A stretch of DNA of 64,000 nt from Virgibacillus sp. MSJ-26 (GTDB lineage Bacteria; Bacillota; Bacilli; Bacillales; Amphibacillaceae). The DNA is taken from positions 55,504-119,503 of the forward strand of contig NZ_JAHLPW010000014.1 in NCBI RefSeq assembly GCF_018918075.1. The letters are read 5' to 3'. The position numbers and the translations under genes are program-made. Position 1 is the first letter of the stretch; every line of letters starts with the position of its first letter. Of the stretch, positions 45,732 through 55,007 are shown in pieces. The notes below the pieces were generated by a model, which saw only the letters and a program-made list of their open reading frames with translations, searched no databases and was not told where the DNA came from.

Positions 45732-46679
45732 TTATTTCGGTCGATGGTTAAGGAAGTTTTGATAGGCAAATCCTTTGACCTCGTCCTCTGAATAATGTTT
45801 TAAAAGTTCATTAATTAAATTTGGATAATGACTAGCATCCTCCAAATTTGTTACAAACGAAGATATCCCGTCAAAATCTGAACCGAAGCCAATTTGCCCC
45901 ACGCCGCCAAGTGAGCATAAATGATCAATATGTTTGATAACGTCTGAAATGTCTGCATCCTCACTGTCCTTATTAATAAATGGCGGATTGAAAACAACGT
46001 GAATTAAACCACCCTTTTCAAACATCGCTTTAGCTTGATCGTCATATAAGTTTCGTCTGTGATCACAAATCGTTCTGGCATTGGAATGACTCGCAAAAGG
46101 ATAGTCGGCTAATTCAACGATATCCCAAAATCCTTTCACCGTTGCATGTGAGACATCAGTCAAGACATGATGCTCATTGTTGAGCTGAACCACTTCTTTT
46201 CCTAAAAGGGTTAATCCACCTCCACGCGGTTCGCCTGCTCCGTCCGCACATAGATTGGCGTTATTCCATGTCATCCCTAGGGATAAAACACCTAAGCGAT
46301 ATAACTGTCTGAGTTTCATTAAATCATTGCCGAATGCGTCGGCTCCCTCAAGCGTCAGCACTGCCCCGATTTCATCATCTTGCAATCGGTCCATTTCATC
46401 CCAAGCTTTGATGTGTTTCATGTTTGGATTTTTACCCAAGACTTCTGTGTAAAAAAGATTAACTTGCTCTAAGGCGTGTTGCCACTTTTCATCTGAAGGC
46501 ACATCTGGATGGATGAATATTGCAAAAAACTGAACAGCGACTCCACCTTTTTCTAAACGTTCGTAACTGCAATCAAGGTCCGTAGCATTTGTGAAATTGA
46601 GTAGTTTGGAATGATCATAATTCCGTTGGCTTAGTTGTAACTTTAACAAAGCATCACAATGTGTATCGATGATTCTCAA
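45732..46679 (-). CDS. Membrane dipeptidase (M19 family)
   Basis: A 315-residue cytoplasmic metallopeptidase of the renal-dipeptidase type. Zinc motif IDTHCDALLKL at the start, VLTLEGADAFGNDL (metal-bridging Glu), LTDVSHATVKGFWDI and PFASHSNARTICDHRRNL carry the remaining ligands; GFGSDFDGI closes the barrel. It splits dipeptides, often with D-residues at the second position. The start is a TTG with AGGGGGGATTACA before it. It is the third gene after an asparaginase-type and a gamma-glutamyl hydrolase-type gene (11 bp apart), suggesting breakdown of unusual amide or peptide bonds. Confidence 0.9.
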   Translation of the reverse strand: MRIIDTHCDALLKLQLSQRNYDHSKLLNFTNATDLDCSYERLEKGGVAVQFFAIFIHPDVPSDEKWQHALEQVNLFYTEVLGKNPNMKHIKAWDEMDRLQDDEIGAVLTLEGADAFGNDLMKLRQLYRLGVLSLGMTWNNANLCADGAGEPRGGGLTLLGKEVVQLNNEHHVLTDVSHATVKGFWDIVELADYPFASHSNARTICDHRRNLYDDQAKAMFEKGGLIHVVFNPPFINKDSEDADISDVIKHIDHLCSLGGVGQIGFGSDFDGISSFVTNLEDASHYPNLINELLKHYSEDEVKGFAYQNFLNHRPK

Positions 46680-46690
46680 TGTAATCCCCC

Positions 46691-47404
46691 CTAATCTTTC
46701 TTACAAGCTTTAATAAAACCGTTATAAATATTTTTAGCTTCTTCTATATTTTTTGAAGCTAAGTTTTCCGGATGCCATTGTACTCCTAAGTAAAATGTAT
46801 TGTCTTTACTTTCGATTGCTTCGATAATGCCATCGCTTGCTTTACCACTCACTTTGAAATCATCTGGAACAGTACGATTTGCTTGATGATGTCTACTATT
46901 CACTGATATTTTAGATTTTCCAACAAGTTGAAACAATAAGCTGCCTTCTTCTACATAGACATAATGTGAACGGTGCGCTTTCGGTGCTTTTTGACTATGC
47001 TGTAGTAATTGTTCATTATTCTGACTGTAAATATCTTGATACATATCTCCACCTATGGCGATATTCATAATTTGACAACCACGACAAACACCAAGTATCG
47101 GTTTATTTAATTCACGCATTTTATGAACCATCGCCATTTCAAAGCTATCGCGAATGGGTATGATCGTCCCTAAATCTGGGTGTGGTTCCTCTCCAAATTT
47201 TGTTGGATCGATATCATATCCCCCCGTTAAATAAAGCCCGTCGAGACGCTCGGCCAGTTCATCAAGTTCTTTTTCTTCTGATAAAATAGGCATGATGACT
47301 GGCATGCCTCCTGCTTCAGTAATCGCTTTTACATTTTCGGTCGCCGTCATGTAATAGGTTTGATCAACTTCCATTGAAGCACTAATCCCAATAAGTGGCC
47401 TCAT
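46691..47404 (-). CDS. Gamma-glutamyl-gamma-aminobutyrate hydrolase-like glutamine amidotransferase
   Basis: A 237-residue class I glutamine-amidotransferase-fold enzyme. The nucleophile Cys is in ILGVCRGCQIMN, and the His-Glu pair in GVQWHPENL; YLTGGYDIDPTKFGEEPH is typical of the PuuD/peptidase C26 family. PuuD frees GABA from gamma-glutamyl-GABA; other C26 members cut gamma-glutamyl peptides. No polyamine catabolic genes lie beside it, so the true substrate may be a gamma-glutamyl peptide. Ribosome site GGAGGGTAATTAAC. Middle gene of a three-gene operon. Confidence 0.88.
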   Translation of the reverse strand: MRPLIGISASMEVDQTYYMTATENVKAITEAGGMPVIMPILSEEKELDELAERLDGLYLTGGYDIDPTKFGEEPHPDLGTIIPIRDSFEMAMVHKMRELNKPILGVCRGCQIMNIAIGGDMYQDIYSQNNEQLLQHSQKAPKAHRSHYVYVEEGSLLFQLVGKSKISVNSRHHQANRTVPDDFKVSGKASDGIIEAIESKDNTFYLGVQWHPENLASKNIEEAKNIYNGFIKACKKD

Positions 47405-47425
47405 GTTAATTACCCTCCTTAAATT

Positions 47426-48457
47426 TTAAAGGCTATTTACTACTGTTAACTCGAAGTTTGGTTCAATGACACCAATTTTTTCATCTCTTGCATTAAGTAC
47501 AGGTGCGTTTGAGTAATCTGATAGTTCCGCGTAGATGGCCTGATTCCCAATTTTAAGTGCTTTTAAAACATGCATTGCTGCTACATTTGTCGCGCGTGCA
47601 TTTCCATCGTCCACTTTAAGCGCCACACCAATCCCTGTTTTTTTATCGCCAAAACAATGAACCCCTTCTGCTCCGCCTTTTGCAACTATTCTGCCCTGAT
47701 AGGCTTTCATTAAATCGGTATCAAAGCGTCTTGTTCCAGCAACCATGTCAGGATAATCAGTCATGGCATCACTAACACGATTCAGTGCTTTTTGTCTTGC
47801 ATCCCCTCCCTGCTTCCAATCAGACGGTTTAGCTAATCGTCCAAAGGCTAATGCCAAATGATAGAGTGGAATTCGATGTACTGGCACACCACAGCCGTCA
47901 ACAGATGTAGCAATCCTTTCACGTGAATATCCACTAATTTCAGCGATATAATCGATAATTTGCTGCTGGTAAGGATGGTTCAATTCACGATATGTGCGGG
48001 TTGCATAGTTTTGAGCGACACATCCTGCTAACATGCCAGCATGTTTTCCAGAACAGTTACTGTAAGAGGGAGTGAGCTCGCCTCCCGATTTAATAAGCTC
48101 ATGATAACTTTCACGATCTCGTGGTACATGGGTTCCGCATTGTAAGTCTTCTACTGATAAGTTAATTTTTTCAAGTACCTCAGCGACAGTTTGTCTGTGA
48201 AACGGTTCTCCGCTATGGCTCGCACAAAACAAAGATAATTCTCTTTCTGTAAGACCAAACATCTCCATAGCACCTGATTCCACAACAGGAAGAGCTTGGA
48301 ACGGTTTCATTGATGACCTAGCAAACGTAAGGCGATTCGCATCTCCAAAGTAAGCTAATAAATTTCCTTTTGCTGATACAACTGCAATATGTACGTCATG
48401 CGTGCTTTCAATATAATCTCCTCGAAAAACTTTAACTGGTTTAGTTGTGTGATCCAC
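47426..48457 (-). CDS. Asparaginase (type II-like, PF06089 family)
   Basis: A 343-residue protein of the asparaginase family distinct from AnsA/AnsB, first described in rhizobia. Family stretches: RLTFARSSMKPFQALPVVESG, SLFCASHSGEPFH, SNCSGKHAGMLAGCVAQN, SVDGCGVPVHRIPLYHLA and AGTRRFDTDLM. It deamidates L-asparagine or similar amides. The start is a GTG preceded by AGGGGGATAATCAA. It is the first gene of the three-gene unit with a gamma-glutamyl hydrolase and an M19 dipeptidase, spaced 21 and 11 bp. Confidence 0.9.
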   Translation of the reverse strand: MDHTTKPVKVFRGDYIESTHDVHIAVVSAKGNLLAYFGDANRLTFARSSMKPFQALPVVESGAMEMFGLTERELSLFCASHSGEPFHRQTVAEVLEKINLSVEDLQCGTHVPRDRESYHELIKSGGELTPSYSNCSGKHAGMLAGCVAQNYATRTYRELNHPYQQQIIDYIAEISGYSRERIATSVDGCGVPVHRIPLYHLALAFGRLAKPSDWKQGGDARQKALNRVSDAMTDYPDMVAGTRRFDTDLMKAYQGRIVAKGGAEGVHCFGDKKTGIGVALKVDDGNARATNVAAMHVLKALKIGNQAIYAELSDYSNAPVLNARDEKIGVIEPNFELTVVNSL

Positions 48458-48599
48458 TTGATTATCCCCCTGGCTGTTTAACTTTTACTTTAATTCTGAC
48501 TAATTAATCATATCATAAAGTTAAATATTGTTCACAATGTTGAAGTAATTTTTTATTTCACATAATTTATTTTCGGATAAGAATTTAATTGTCTAAAAA

Positions 48600-48674
48600 T
48601 GTTCAACATTTCACAACACATGTTATTAATCTTATGTTATTCTATAATTAGAAAGATTGTTCAACACTTCACAT
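48600..48674 (+). promoter_or_regulatory. Rex-like direct repeats upstream of pflB
   Basis: TGTTCAACATTTCACAA (from 48600) and TTGTTCAACACTTCACAT (48657-48674) are near-identical. Each resembles one arm of the Rex operator TTGTGAAATATTTCACAA with the other arm changed. A third related string, TTGTTCACAATGTTGAA, lies near 48529-48545. Rex senses NADH/NAD+ and controls fermentation genes such as pfl in Firmicutes. Confidence 0.5.
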
Positions 48675-48704
48675 ACTATTGAGTTTTATAAGGAGGGAAT
48701 AATC

Positions 48705-50942
48705 ATGTCACATCAAGCATGGTTAGGGTTTAGAAAAGGAAAATGGGTGTCCGAAATTGATGTACGGGATTTTATTATGCAAAATTTTTCTCCATATGTT
48801 GGAGATGAAAGCTTTTTATCTGAACCAACAGAAGCAACAAATGAGCTTTGGGAACAAGTGATGGATCTTACAAAACAAGAAAGAGACAATGGCGGTGTCC
48901 TAGATATGGATACAGAAATTGTTTCAACGATTACATCCCATGGTCCTGGCTATTTAAACAAAAATAAAGAAAAAATCGTCGGTTTTCAAACGGATAAACC
49001 ATTTAAACGTTCCCTGCAACCGTTTGGTGGTATTCGTATGGCTGTTGGCTCTGCTGAATCTTATGGTTTTAAAGTGGATGAACAAATAGAACATATTTTT
49101 ACTGAATATCGTAAAACACATAATCAAGGTGTTTTTGATGCTTATACGCCTGAAATGAGAGCGGCCCGTCGAGCTGGAATCATAACAGGACTTCCTGACG
49201 CTTATGGAAGAGGACGCATTATCGGTGATTATCGACGTGTTGCTTTATATGGTGTCGATCACCTTATTGAAGAGAAAAAAGAAGACCTTTCCATTATTGG
49301 TGGGAATGGCGTGATGTCTGATGATGTCATCCGTGACCGTGAAGAAACAACTGAACAAATACGTGCCTTAAACGAATTAAAAGAATTAGCAAATAGCTAT
49401 GGATATGATATTTCAGGTCCAGCTAACAACGCTCATGAAGCCTTTCAATGGCTCTATTTTGGTTATTTAGCCGCTATCAAGGAACAAAATGGTGCAGCTA
49501 TGAGTCTTGGACGTGTCTCAACTTTTCTAGATATATATATTGAACGTGATTTGCAAAATGGAATTTTAACTGAAGAAGAAGCCCAAGAGCTTGTTGATCA
49601 TTTTGTAATGAAACTACGCCTTGTTAAATTTGCCCGGACACCTGATTATAATGAGCTATTTAGTGGTGATCCAACTTGGGTAACTGAATCAATCGGAGGG
49701 ATTGCAACAGACGGAACACCACTTGTCACCAAAAACTCATTCCGATTTTTACACACATTAGATAATCTTGGACCTGCTCCTGAACCAAATCTAACCGTTC
49801 TATGGTCCGAAAAGTTACCCGATAAATTCAAACGATATTGTGCAAAAGTGTCCATTCAAACAAGTTCAATTCAATATGAAAACGATGATATTATGCGTGA
49901 CATTTATGGAGATGACTACGGCATTGCTTGCTGTGTATCAGCGATGACCATCGGAAAACAGATGCAATTTTTCGGAGCTCGGGCAAACTTAGCAAAAGCA
50001 TTGCTTTATGCCATTAACGGTGGAATAGATGAGATGTCATTTGCTCAAGTAGGACCAGCCTATGCCCCAATTACATCTGACTACTTGAATTATGATGAAG
50101 TCATGGAAAAATATGATCATATGTTGGATTGGTTAGCAGGACTATATGTAAATACTTTAAATATCATTCACTACATGCATGACAAATATAGTTATGAACG
50201 AATTGAAATGGCTTTACATGATCGCAACATACTCAGAACAATGGCTTGTGGTATTGCTGGGTTATCAGTCGTCACCGATTCATTAAGCGCGATTAAACAC
50301 GCCAAGGTAAAAACAATCCGTAATGAGGATGGGTATGTCGTTGATTTTGAAATTGAAGGTGACTTTCCTAAATATGGAAATAACGACAATCAAGTTGATG
50401 ACATTGCTGTCGACCTCGTTAAAACATTTATGAATAAAATAAAACAACATAAGACCTATCGCGATTCTGAACCAACACAGTCAGTACTTACCATTACATC
50501 AAATGTTGTGTATGGTAAAAAAACAGGAAATACACCAGACGGAAGAAAAGCTGGTGAACCATTTGCACCAGGAGCCAATCCTTTACATGGTCGCGACAAG
50601 AAAGGTGCGCTTGCTTCACTCAGTTCCGTAGCAAAATTACCTTATGATTACTCACTTGATGGAATTAGTAACACTTTCTCCATTGTACCGAAAGCTTTAG
50701 GAAAAGATGAAGACACCCAAAAAAGTAATTTAGCCGGTATGCTTGACGGATATGCTATGAAAGGTGGACATCACCTAAACATTAACGTGTTTGACAGAGA
50801 AACACTTCTGGACGCTATGGAGCACCCAGAAGAATATCCACAATTAACGATTCGAGTGTCTGGCTATGCGGTCAACTTTATCAAATTAACTCGTGAGCAA
50901 CAAATTGATGTCATCAACCGTACTTTCCATGAAAGTCGGTAA
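48705..50942 (+). CDS. pflB: Formate acetyltransferase (pyruvate formate-lyase)
   Basis: A 745-residue cytoplasmic glycyl-radical enzyme that converts pyruvate and CoA into acetyl-CoA and formate. The adjacent catalytic cysteines are in GIACCVSAM, and the radical glycine in [13 protein letters not shown] near the C-terminus; [15 protein letters not shown] is the typical late motif. I start at MSHQAWLGF after AAGGAGGGAATAATC; a further in-frame ATG at 48657 lies in the promoter repeats. The activating enzyme gene follows. Such oxygen-sensitive genes mark fermentative growth. Rex-like repeats upstream suggest redox control. Confidence 0.97.
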   Translation: MSHQAWLGFRKGKWVSEIDVRDFIMQNFSPYVGDESFLSEPTEATNELWEQVMDLTKQERDNGGVLDMDTEIVSTITSHGPGYLNKNKEKIVGFQTDKPFKRSLQPFGGIRMAVGSAESYGFKVDEQIEHIFTEYRKTHNQGVFDAYTPEMRAARRAGIITGLPDAYGRGRIIGDYRRVALYGVDHLIEEKKEDLSIIGGNGVMSDDVIRDREETTEQIRALNELKELANSYGYDISGPANNAHEAFQWLYFGYLAAIKEQNGAAMSLGRVSTFLDIYIERDLQNGILTEEEAQELVDHFVMKLRLVKFARTPDYNELFSGDPTWVTESIGGIATDGTPLVTKNSFRFLHTLDNLGPAPEPNLTVLWSEKLPDKFKRYCAKVSIQTSSIQYENDDIMRDIYGDDYGIACCVSAMTIGKQMQFFGARANLAKALLYAINGGIDEMSFAQVGPAYAPITSDYLNYDEVMEKYDHMLDWLAGLYVNTLNIIHYMHDKYSYERIEMALHDRNILRTMACGIAGLSVVTDSLSAIKHAKVKTIRNEDGYVVDFEIEGDFPKYGNNDNQVDDIAVDLVKTFMNKIKQHKTYRDSEPTQSVLTITSNVVYGKKTGNTPDGRKAGEPFAPGANPLHGRDKKGALASLSSVAKLPYDYSLDGISNTFSIVPKALGKDEDTQKSNLAGMLDGYAMKGGHHLNINVFDRETLLDAMEHPEEYPQLTIRVSGYAVNFIKLTREQQIDVINRTFHESR

Positions 50943-50964
50943 AGTAAATCAATATGACTATGTT

Positions 50965-51000
50965 TGATGTCCAATTGAAACAACACGATTGGACATCAAA
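50965..51000 (+). other. Hairpin between pflB and pflA
   Basis: TTGATGTCCAAT (50965-50976) pairs perfectly with ATTGGACATCAA (50989-51000). No T run follows on either strand, so it is more likely an mRNA stabilising or processing hairpin than a terminator. Confidence 0.6.
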
Positions 51001-51038
51001 CAAAAGAGCTTGTATTTATTATCGGGGAGGTTTTCGTT

Positions 51039-51797
51039 ATGAAAGGACGCATTCATTCTATTGAAACATGTGGAACGGTCGATGGACCAGGACTTCGCTA
51101 TATTATATTTATGCAGGGATGTTTAATGCGCTGCCAATTTTGCCATAACCCTGACACTTGGAAAATGAGCGATGGTAAAGAAGTGACCGTACAAGAACTA
51201 GTTGATGATATTGAGTCCTACCTCCCCTTCTTCCAAGCAAGCGGTGGTGGTGTTACGGTAAGTGGTGGTGAACCTTTAATTCAAACAAAGTTTATTACTG
51301 AACTATTTAAAGAACTCAAGAAACTTGGAGTCCACACTGCAATTGATACGTCAGGCGGATGTTATTCAAAATCTCCTTCTTTTAGAAAATCCTTGGATGA
51401 ACTTTTATCGTTGACCGATTTAGTATTAATGGATTTAAAACAAATTAATCCTGAACGACATAAAACATTAACAGGTTTAAAAAATGACCATATACTTGAT
51501 TTTGCTAAGTATCTCAGTGAAAAACAAATTCCTATTTGGGTTAGGCATGTTCTCGTTCCCGGCATCACTGATTTTGATGAGGATTTATATAAGTTAGCTG
51601 ACTTTATACAGACTCTTTCCAATGTAGAACGTATCGAAGTTCTACCCTATCATAAACTTGGCGTCTATAAATGGGAAGAACTCGGATATGATTACCCTCT
51701 TCAGGGGATAGAACCACCAACTGAAGATCGTGTGAACAATGCGATTGCAATCTTAAATAGGCACCATAGATCAACTGCTAGTGAATCAATGATTTAA
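51039..51797 (+). CDS. pflA: Pyruvate formate-lyase activating enzyme
   Basis: A 252-residue radical-SAM enzyme that installs the glycyl radical in PflB. The 4Fe-4S motif is Cys28-x3-Cys32-x2-Cys35 (GCLMRCQFCHNPDTW). GGGVTVSGGEPLIQ binds SAM and LVLMDLKQINPERH follows; the late WVRHVLVPGITD is family-typical. Ribosome site CGGGGAGGTTTTCGTT. It lies 96 bp after pflB and 20 bp before a butanediol dehydrogenase gene, so the three genes probably form one operon. Confidence 0.96.
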   Translation: MKGRIHSIETCGTVDGPGLRYIIFMQGCLMRCQFCHNPDTWKMSDGKEVTVQELVDDIESYLPFFQASGGGVTVSGGEPLIQTKFITELFKELKKLGVHTAIDTSGGCYSKSPSFRKSLDELLSLTDLVLMDLKQINPERHKTLTGLKNDHILDFAKYLSEKQIPIWVRHVLVPGITDFDEDLYKLADFIQTLSNVERIEVLPYHKLGVYKWEELGYDYPLQGIEPPTEDRVNNAIAILNRHHRSTASESMI

Positions 51798-51817
51798 CAA
51801 TAAAAGGAGCGATTTAA

Positions 51818-52864
51818 ATGAAAGCAGCACGTTGGCATAATAAAAAAGATATAAGAGTAGAACAAGTGGATGAACCTATCATTGAATCAAGGAAGGTGAA
51901 AATTAAAATTGCTTGGACAGGTATTTGTGGAAGTGATTTACATGAATATATGGCTGGCCCTATCTTAATTCCAAATGATGAACCCCATCCACTCACAAAT
52001 GAAAAGGCTCCGCTTATCATGGGACATGAATTTTCCGGTGAAGTGGTCGAAATTGGTCATGATGTTACGAACGTGGCAATTGGTGATCGAGTCACTGTCG
52101 AACCAATTTGGCGCTGCGGTGAGTGTGCCGCTTGCCGATCAGGTCGTTATAATTTATGTGATGATTTAGGCTTCCACGGACTTGCAGGAGGTGGGGGCGG
52201 CTTTGCTGAATATACGACTGTCCCTGAAATTATGGTTCATAAAATTCCAGATGAAATGAGCTATGAGCTGGCAGCGCTTGTAGAGCCAGCAGCGGTTGCT
52301 CTTCATGCTGTTCGTCAAAGTCATTTAAAAGCCGGTGATTCGGCAGCAATCTTTGGTGCTGGCCCTATAGGATTATTAACTATTCAAGCATGCTTTTTAG
52401 CAGGCGCTGAGAAAGTTTATGTCATCGAACTATCTGAAGAACGTAAAAAGCTAGCAGCAAAACTAGGTGCAACAGTCATAGATCCAAATAAAGTCAATAC
52501 GGTTGAAGAAATTGTTAATTTAACAAATGGTGGTGTGGATGTTAGTTTTGAGGTGACGGGAGTCCCCGTTGTATTACAACAAGCTATTGATAGCACAAAA
52601 CTTGCAGGTGAAACAGTCATTGTCAGTATTTGGGAATCAAATCCTACGATTGATGCGAATAATATCGTTTTAAAAGAAAAAAACATCATTGGCACGATTG
52701 CTTACAGAGATATTTTCCCAGCTGTTATTAATCTGATTGCTGAAGGGAAATTTGATGCAGGCCAAATTATTACAAAAAAAATTGATCTTGATGATATTGT
52801 AAATGAAGGATTTGAAGCGTTGATCAAAGAAAAATCGCAAATTAAAATCCTAGTACGACCTTAA
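51818..52864 (+). CDS. bdhA: Zinc-dependent dehydrogenase, (R,R)-butanediol dehydrogenase-like
   Basis: A 348-residue medium-chain dehydrogenase. Catalytic zinc ligands: Cys37 (GICGSDLHEY) and His70-Glu71 (MGHEFSGEV). The structural zinc site is CGECAACRSGRYNLC. The NAD loop is IFGAGPIGLL. It matches BdhA/YdjL of Bacillus, which interconverts acetoin and 2,3-butanediol with NADH; L-iditol/threonine-type dehydrogenases are alternatives. It sits 20 bp after pflA, an uncommon partner, suggesting that it helps reoxidise NADH during pfl-based fermentation. A terminator follows. Confidence 0.88.
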   Translation: MKAARWHNKKDIRVEQVDEPIIESRKVKIKIAWTGICGSDLHEYMAGPILIPNDEPHPLTNEKAPLIMGHEFSGEVVEIGHDVTNVAIGDRVTVEPIWRCGECAACRSGRYNLCDDLGFHGLAGGGGGFAEYTTVPEIMVHKIPDEMSYELAALVEPAAVALHAVRQSHLKAGDSAAIFGAGPIGLLTIQACFLAGAEKVYVIELSEERKKLAAKLGATVIDPNKVNTVEEIVNLTNGGVDVSFEVTGVPVVLQQAIDSTKLAGETVIVSIWESNPTIDANNIVLKEKNIIGTIAYRDIFPAVINLIAEGKFDAGQIITKKIDLDDIVNEGFEALIKEKSQIKILVRP

Positions 52865-52894
52865 AAAAACTTCAATCAATACTAGTTGTATACT

Positions 52895-52942
52895 CCCTCT
52901 AAGGTAAACAGATAAACCATCTAGTTACCTTAGGGGGCTTTT
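52895..52942 (+). terminator. Terminator after the pfl-bdhA operon
   Basis: CCCTCTAAGGTAA (52895-52907) pairs with TTACCTTAGGGGG (52925-52937), followed by CTTTTTAC. Confidence 0.8.
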
Positions 52943-52966
52943 TACAACCTTTTACAATAAAGATCT

Positions 52967-53587
52967 CTAGGCTCCTATCATTTTTCCAAGTGGACCATTT
53001 TCATCTATTATACTCTCAAGCTCATACACTGAAATTGGAAACATTGGCGAACCTATATAATGTGGTGTGATTTCTAAAGGTTGAAAATAAAGAACAAGTG
53101 ACTTATCCGCAATGTAAAATTCTTGATTCGGTGAAATACCAGTAAAATCATTTAAGGTCGGAATCTCTCGTTCTTTGATTTGTTTTTTCACAATGTCCGA
53201 GAGCACGTTGACATAGTCGCTTCCTTGTTTAAATAAATCTTTCAGCTGATAAACTCTCCCAGTTTCCACGTCAACTGTCAATGAATTGATTATCGTCAAC
53301 CCATTGGCATGTTTAGGTGCGATAGCATAATTACTTAAGGTTAAACTGAGAATTCCCCGTTGATTTGTCTTGACCTCATAAGTCCCAATCATTTCCGCAA
53401 AACGATCGACATCCTGTTGTTTAAATTGCTGATTAATAAGATGTTGGGCATGTTGCACTATCATCCGATTAATTTTGTGCTGCACATGTAAATTTTGTAA
53501 ACCGATAATTTCCGGATAATAAATTGTTATTCCGTTTTGTTTAAAAACCCTCGTTTGGACCAAGACATTTAAAGTTTGATTAGGCAT
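52967..53587 (-). CDS. DUF4163/DUF3298 domain protein
   Basis: About 206 residues. The first part (about 15-95) is a DUF4163-like domain (GITIYYPEIIGLQNLHVQHK, AQHLINQQF) and the second (about 100-195) a DUF3298/RsiV-like domain (NSLTVDVETGRVYQLKDLF, LNDFTGISPNQEFYIADKSL, LVLYFQPLEITPHYIGSP). In B. subtilis these domains occur in RsiV, which binds lysozyme, and in the PdaC deacetylase; here they lack a signal peptide, membrane anchor and catalytic domain, so the protein looks cytoplasmic and its role is unknown. The start is the second ATG (MPNQTL), 7 nt after AAGGAG. Confidence 0.78.
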   Translation of the reverse strand: MPNQTLNVLVQTRVFKQNGITIYYPEIIGLQNLHVQHKINRMIVQHAQHLINQQFKQQDVDRFAEMIGTYEVKTNQRGILSLTLSNYAIAPKHANGLTIINSLTVDVETGRVYQLKDLFKQGSDYVNVLSDIVKKQIKEREIPTLNDFTGISPNQEFYIADKSLVLYFQPLEITPHYIGSPMFPISVYELESIIDENGPLGKMIGA

Positions 53588-53710
53588 TAGCATACTCCTT
53601 TTAAATAGTATTTAATGATATCCTATTCAAACTGTGGGATAATGTCCCTATCAGAGGAATACAACTCTAGCTAATTAAATTTGAAAATACACAACGATAA
53701 TAGATTAGGC

Positions 53711-53937
53711 TATTCGGATTTTTTATGTAGAATTTGCAAAGAGATCTTTTACTAGCGAATGGAATATGTGAGACTCCAGTGGGAGATGAAGCCATACGCG
53801 CCCCCGAAATGCGCAGCATTCGGAGGCTCATCAGCAAAGAAGAATGAACCCCAATTCTTCCTAGCCCACGGAAAGCGAGTATATTCCGTGAGCGGTGATT
53901 TTTTAATATTAAATTTTTCTACACTATTTTCCGAATA
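53711..53937. repeat. MITE-like element, 'TATTCGGA' family, forward copy
   Basis: Ends TATTCGGA (53711) and TCCGAATA (to 53937). Inside: TTTACTAGCGAATGGAATAT, GTGAGACTCCAGTGGGAG, GAGGCTCATCAGC, GAAGAATGAACCCCAATTCT, CACGGAAAGCGAGTATATTC, then TTTTTTAATATTAAATTTTT. It lacks a transposase. The copy at 57526-57785 is its inverted near relative. It fills most of the 53588-53976 gap. Confidence 0.78.
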
Positions 53938-53976
53938 CCCATAGATTATTATGAAATACAGTCAGGAGAGATATAA

Positions 53977-54840
53977 ATGAAACTTATCGCTACAGATCTT
54001 GATGGAACACTTTTAAATGAACTAGGAAAAGTTAGCACAGAAAATGCACAAGCCATTAAAAATGCTCTCGACCAAGGCATCAAAGTCGTTGTCGCTACAG
54101 GAAGAGCCTACGAAGCAGCAAATCAACCCCTTCAGGAAGTTGGTCTCACACTACCAATCATCTGTTTAAACGGCGCTATGACCTATACAGAAAATAAAGA
54201 ATTACTTAAACATATACCAATGGATAGAGATGCCTTGCAAAGAATTCAACAACGATGCAGTGAAGAAAATCTCTACTTCGAAATTTTTTCTCAAGACCTC
54301 GCTCATTCTGTTAGCAAGGAAGATTTTAAACGTGTCCTCAAAGACATCGCCGAAACTGCCAACCCACTCGTTCCTGCCGAAGAACTTAGTGAACGTGCTG
54401 AACGGAGATTTCAAGAAGAAAACGTACAGATCACAAATGACTTCGAGAAATTACTAAAAAATAAAGATTTGAATTTTTACAAAGTCCTTGCCTTTTCACT
54501 AAATAAAGATGTTTTAGCAAAACTCGCTAGCGAATTCCAAGAGGAACCATCTGTTGCTGTGACAGCTTCAGGTGATATAAACATAGAGTTTAATCATATT
54601 GACGCACAAAAAGGTTATGCCGTCGAACAATTTTCCAAGAGACTGGGAATAAACATGAAAGACGTGATGACGCTTGGTGACCACTTCAATGATGAAAGTA
54701 TGATTCGCATGGCAGGTCGCGGAGTAGCAATGGGGAACGCAGATGAAGCTATCAAGGAAATAGCTACTCATACAACAAAATCCAATCTTGAAGATGGTTT
54801 TGCTTATGCGGTCGAAAAGATGTTGGAGGACATCTCATAA
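53977..54840 (+). CDS. Cof-type HAD-IIB family phosphatase
   Basis: A 287-residue cytoplasmic phosphatase, third of its type in the window. Motif I KLIATDLDGTLL (Asp7, Asp9), motif II Thr in VVVATGRAYEAANQ, motif IV MTLGDHFNDESMI with GVAMGNADEAIKE. It resembles YkrA/YxeH-type proteins acting on sugar or nucleotide phosphates; the true substrate is open. Ribosome site CAGGAGAGATATAA. It stands between a MITE-like element and a terminator. Confidence 0.9.
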   Translation: MKLIATDLDGTLLNELGKVSTENAQAIKNALDQGIKVVVATGRAYEAANQPLQEVGLTLPIICLNGAMTYTENKELLKHIPMDRDALQRIQQRCSEENLYFEIFSQDLAHSVSKEDFKRVLKDIAETANPLVPAEELSERAERRFQEENVQITNDFEKLLKNKDLNFYKVLAFSLNKDVLAKLASEFQEEPSVAVTASGDINIEFNHIDAQKGYAVEQFSKRLGINMKDVMTLGDHFNDESMIRMAGRGVAMGNADEAIKEIATHTTKSNLEDGFAYAVEKMLEDIS

Positions 54841-54888
54841 TCATTTTCACCTAATTAGAAGTCATTATTATATATAAGAAAAGAGAAC

Positions 54889-54933
54889 AAAATCCGAACT
54901 TTAAGATTAATATCCAACCCAAGTTCGGATTTT
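54889..54933. terminator. Terminator between HAD gene and pepA
   Basis: AAAATCCGAACTT (54889-54901) pairs perfectly with AAGTTCGGATTTT (54921-54933), symmetrical A/T ends, so it can work in both directions. Confidence 0.8.
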
Positions 54934-55007
54934 GTATTCAATTTGATAGATCTGTCTAATTCCTTTACTTAAAAAATCACTCAGATTAAAAACAAAAGCT
55001 ATAAATA

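Noticed and set aside
53759..53944. 61-codon frame inside the MITE-like element
   Set aside because: It is made by repeat sequence, has no ribosome site, and similar frames appear in other copies by chance.
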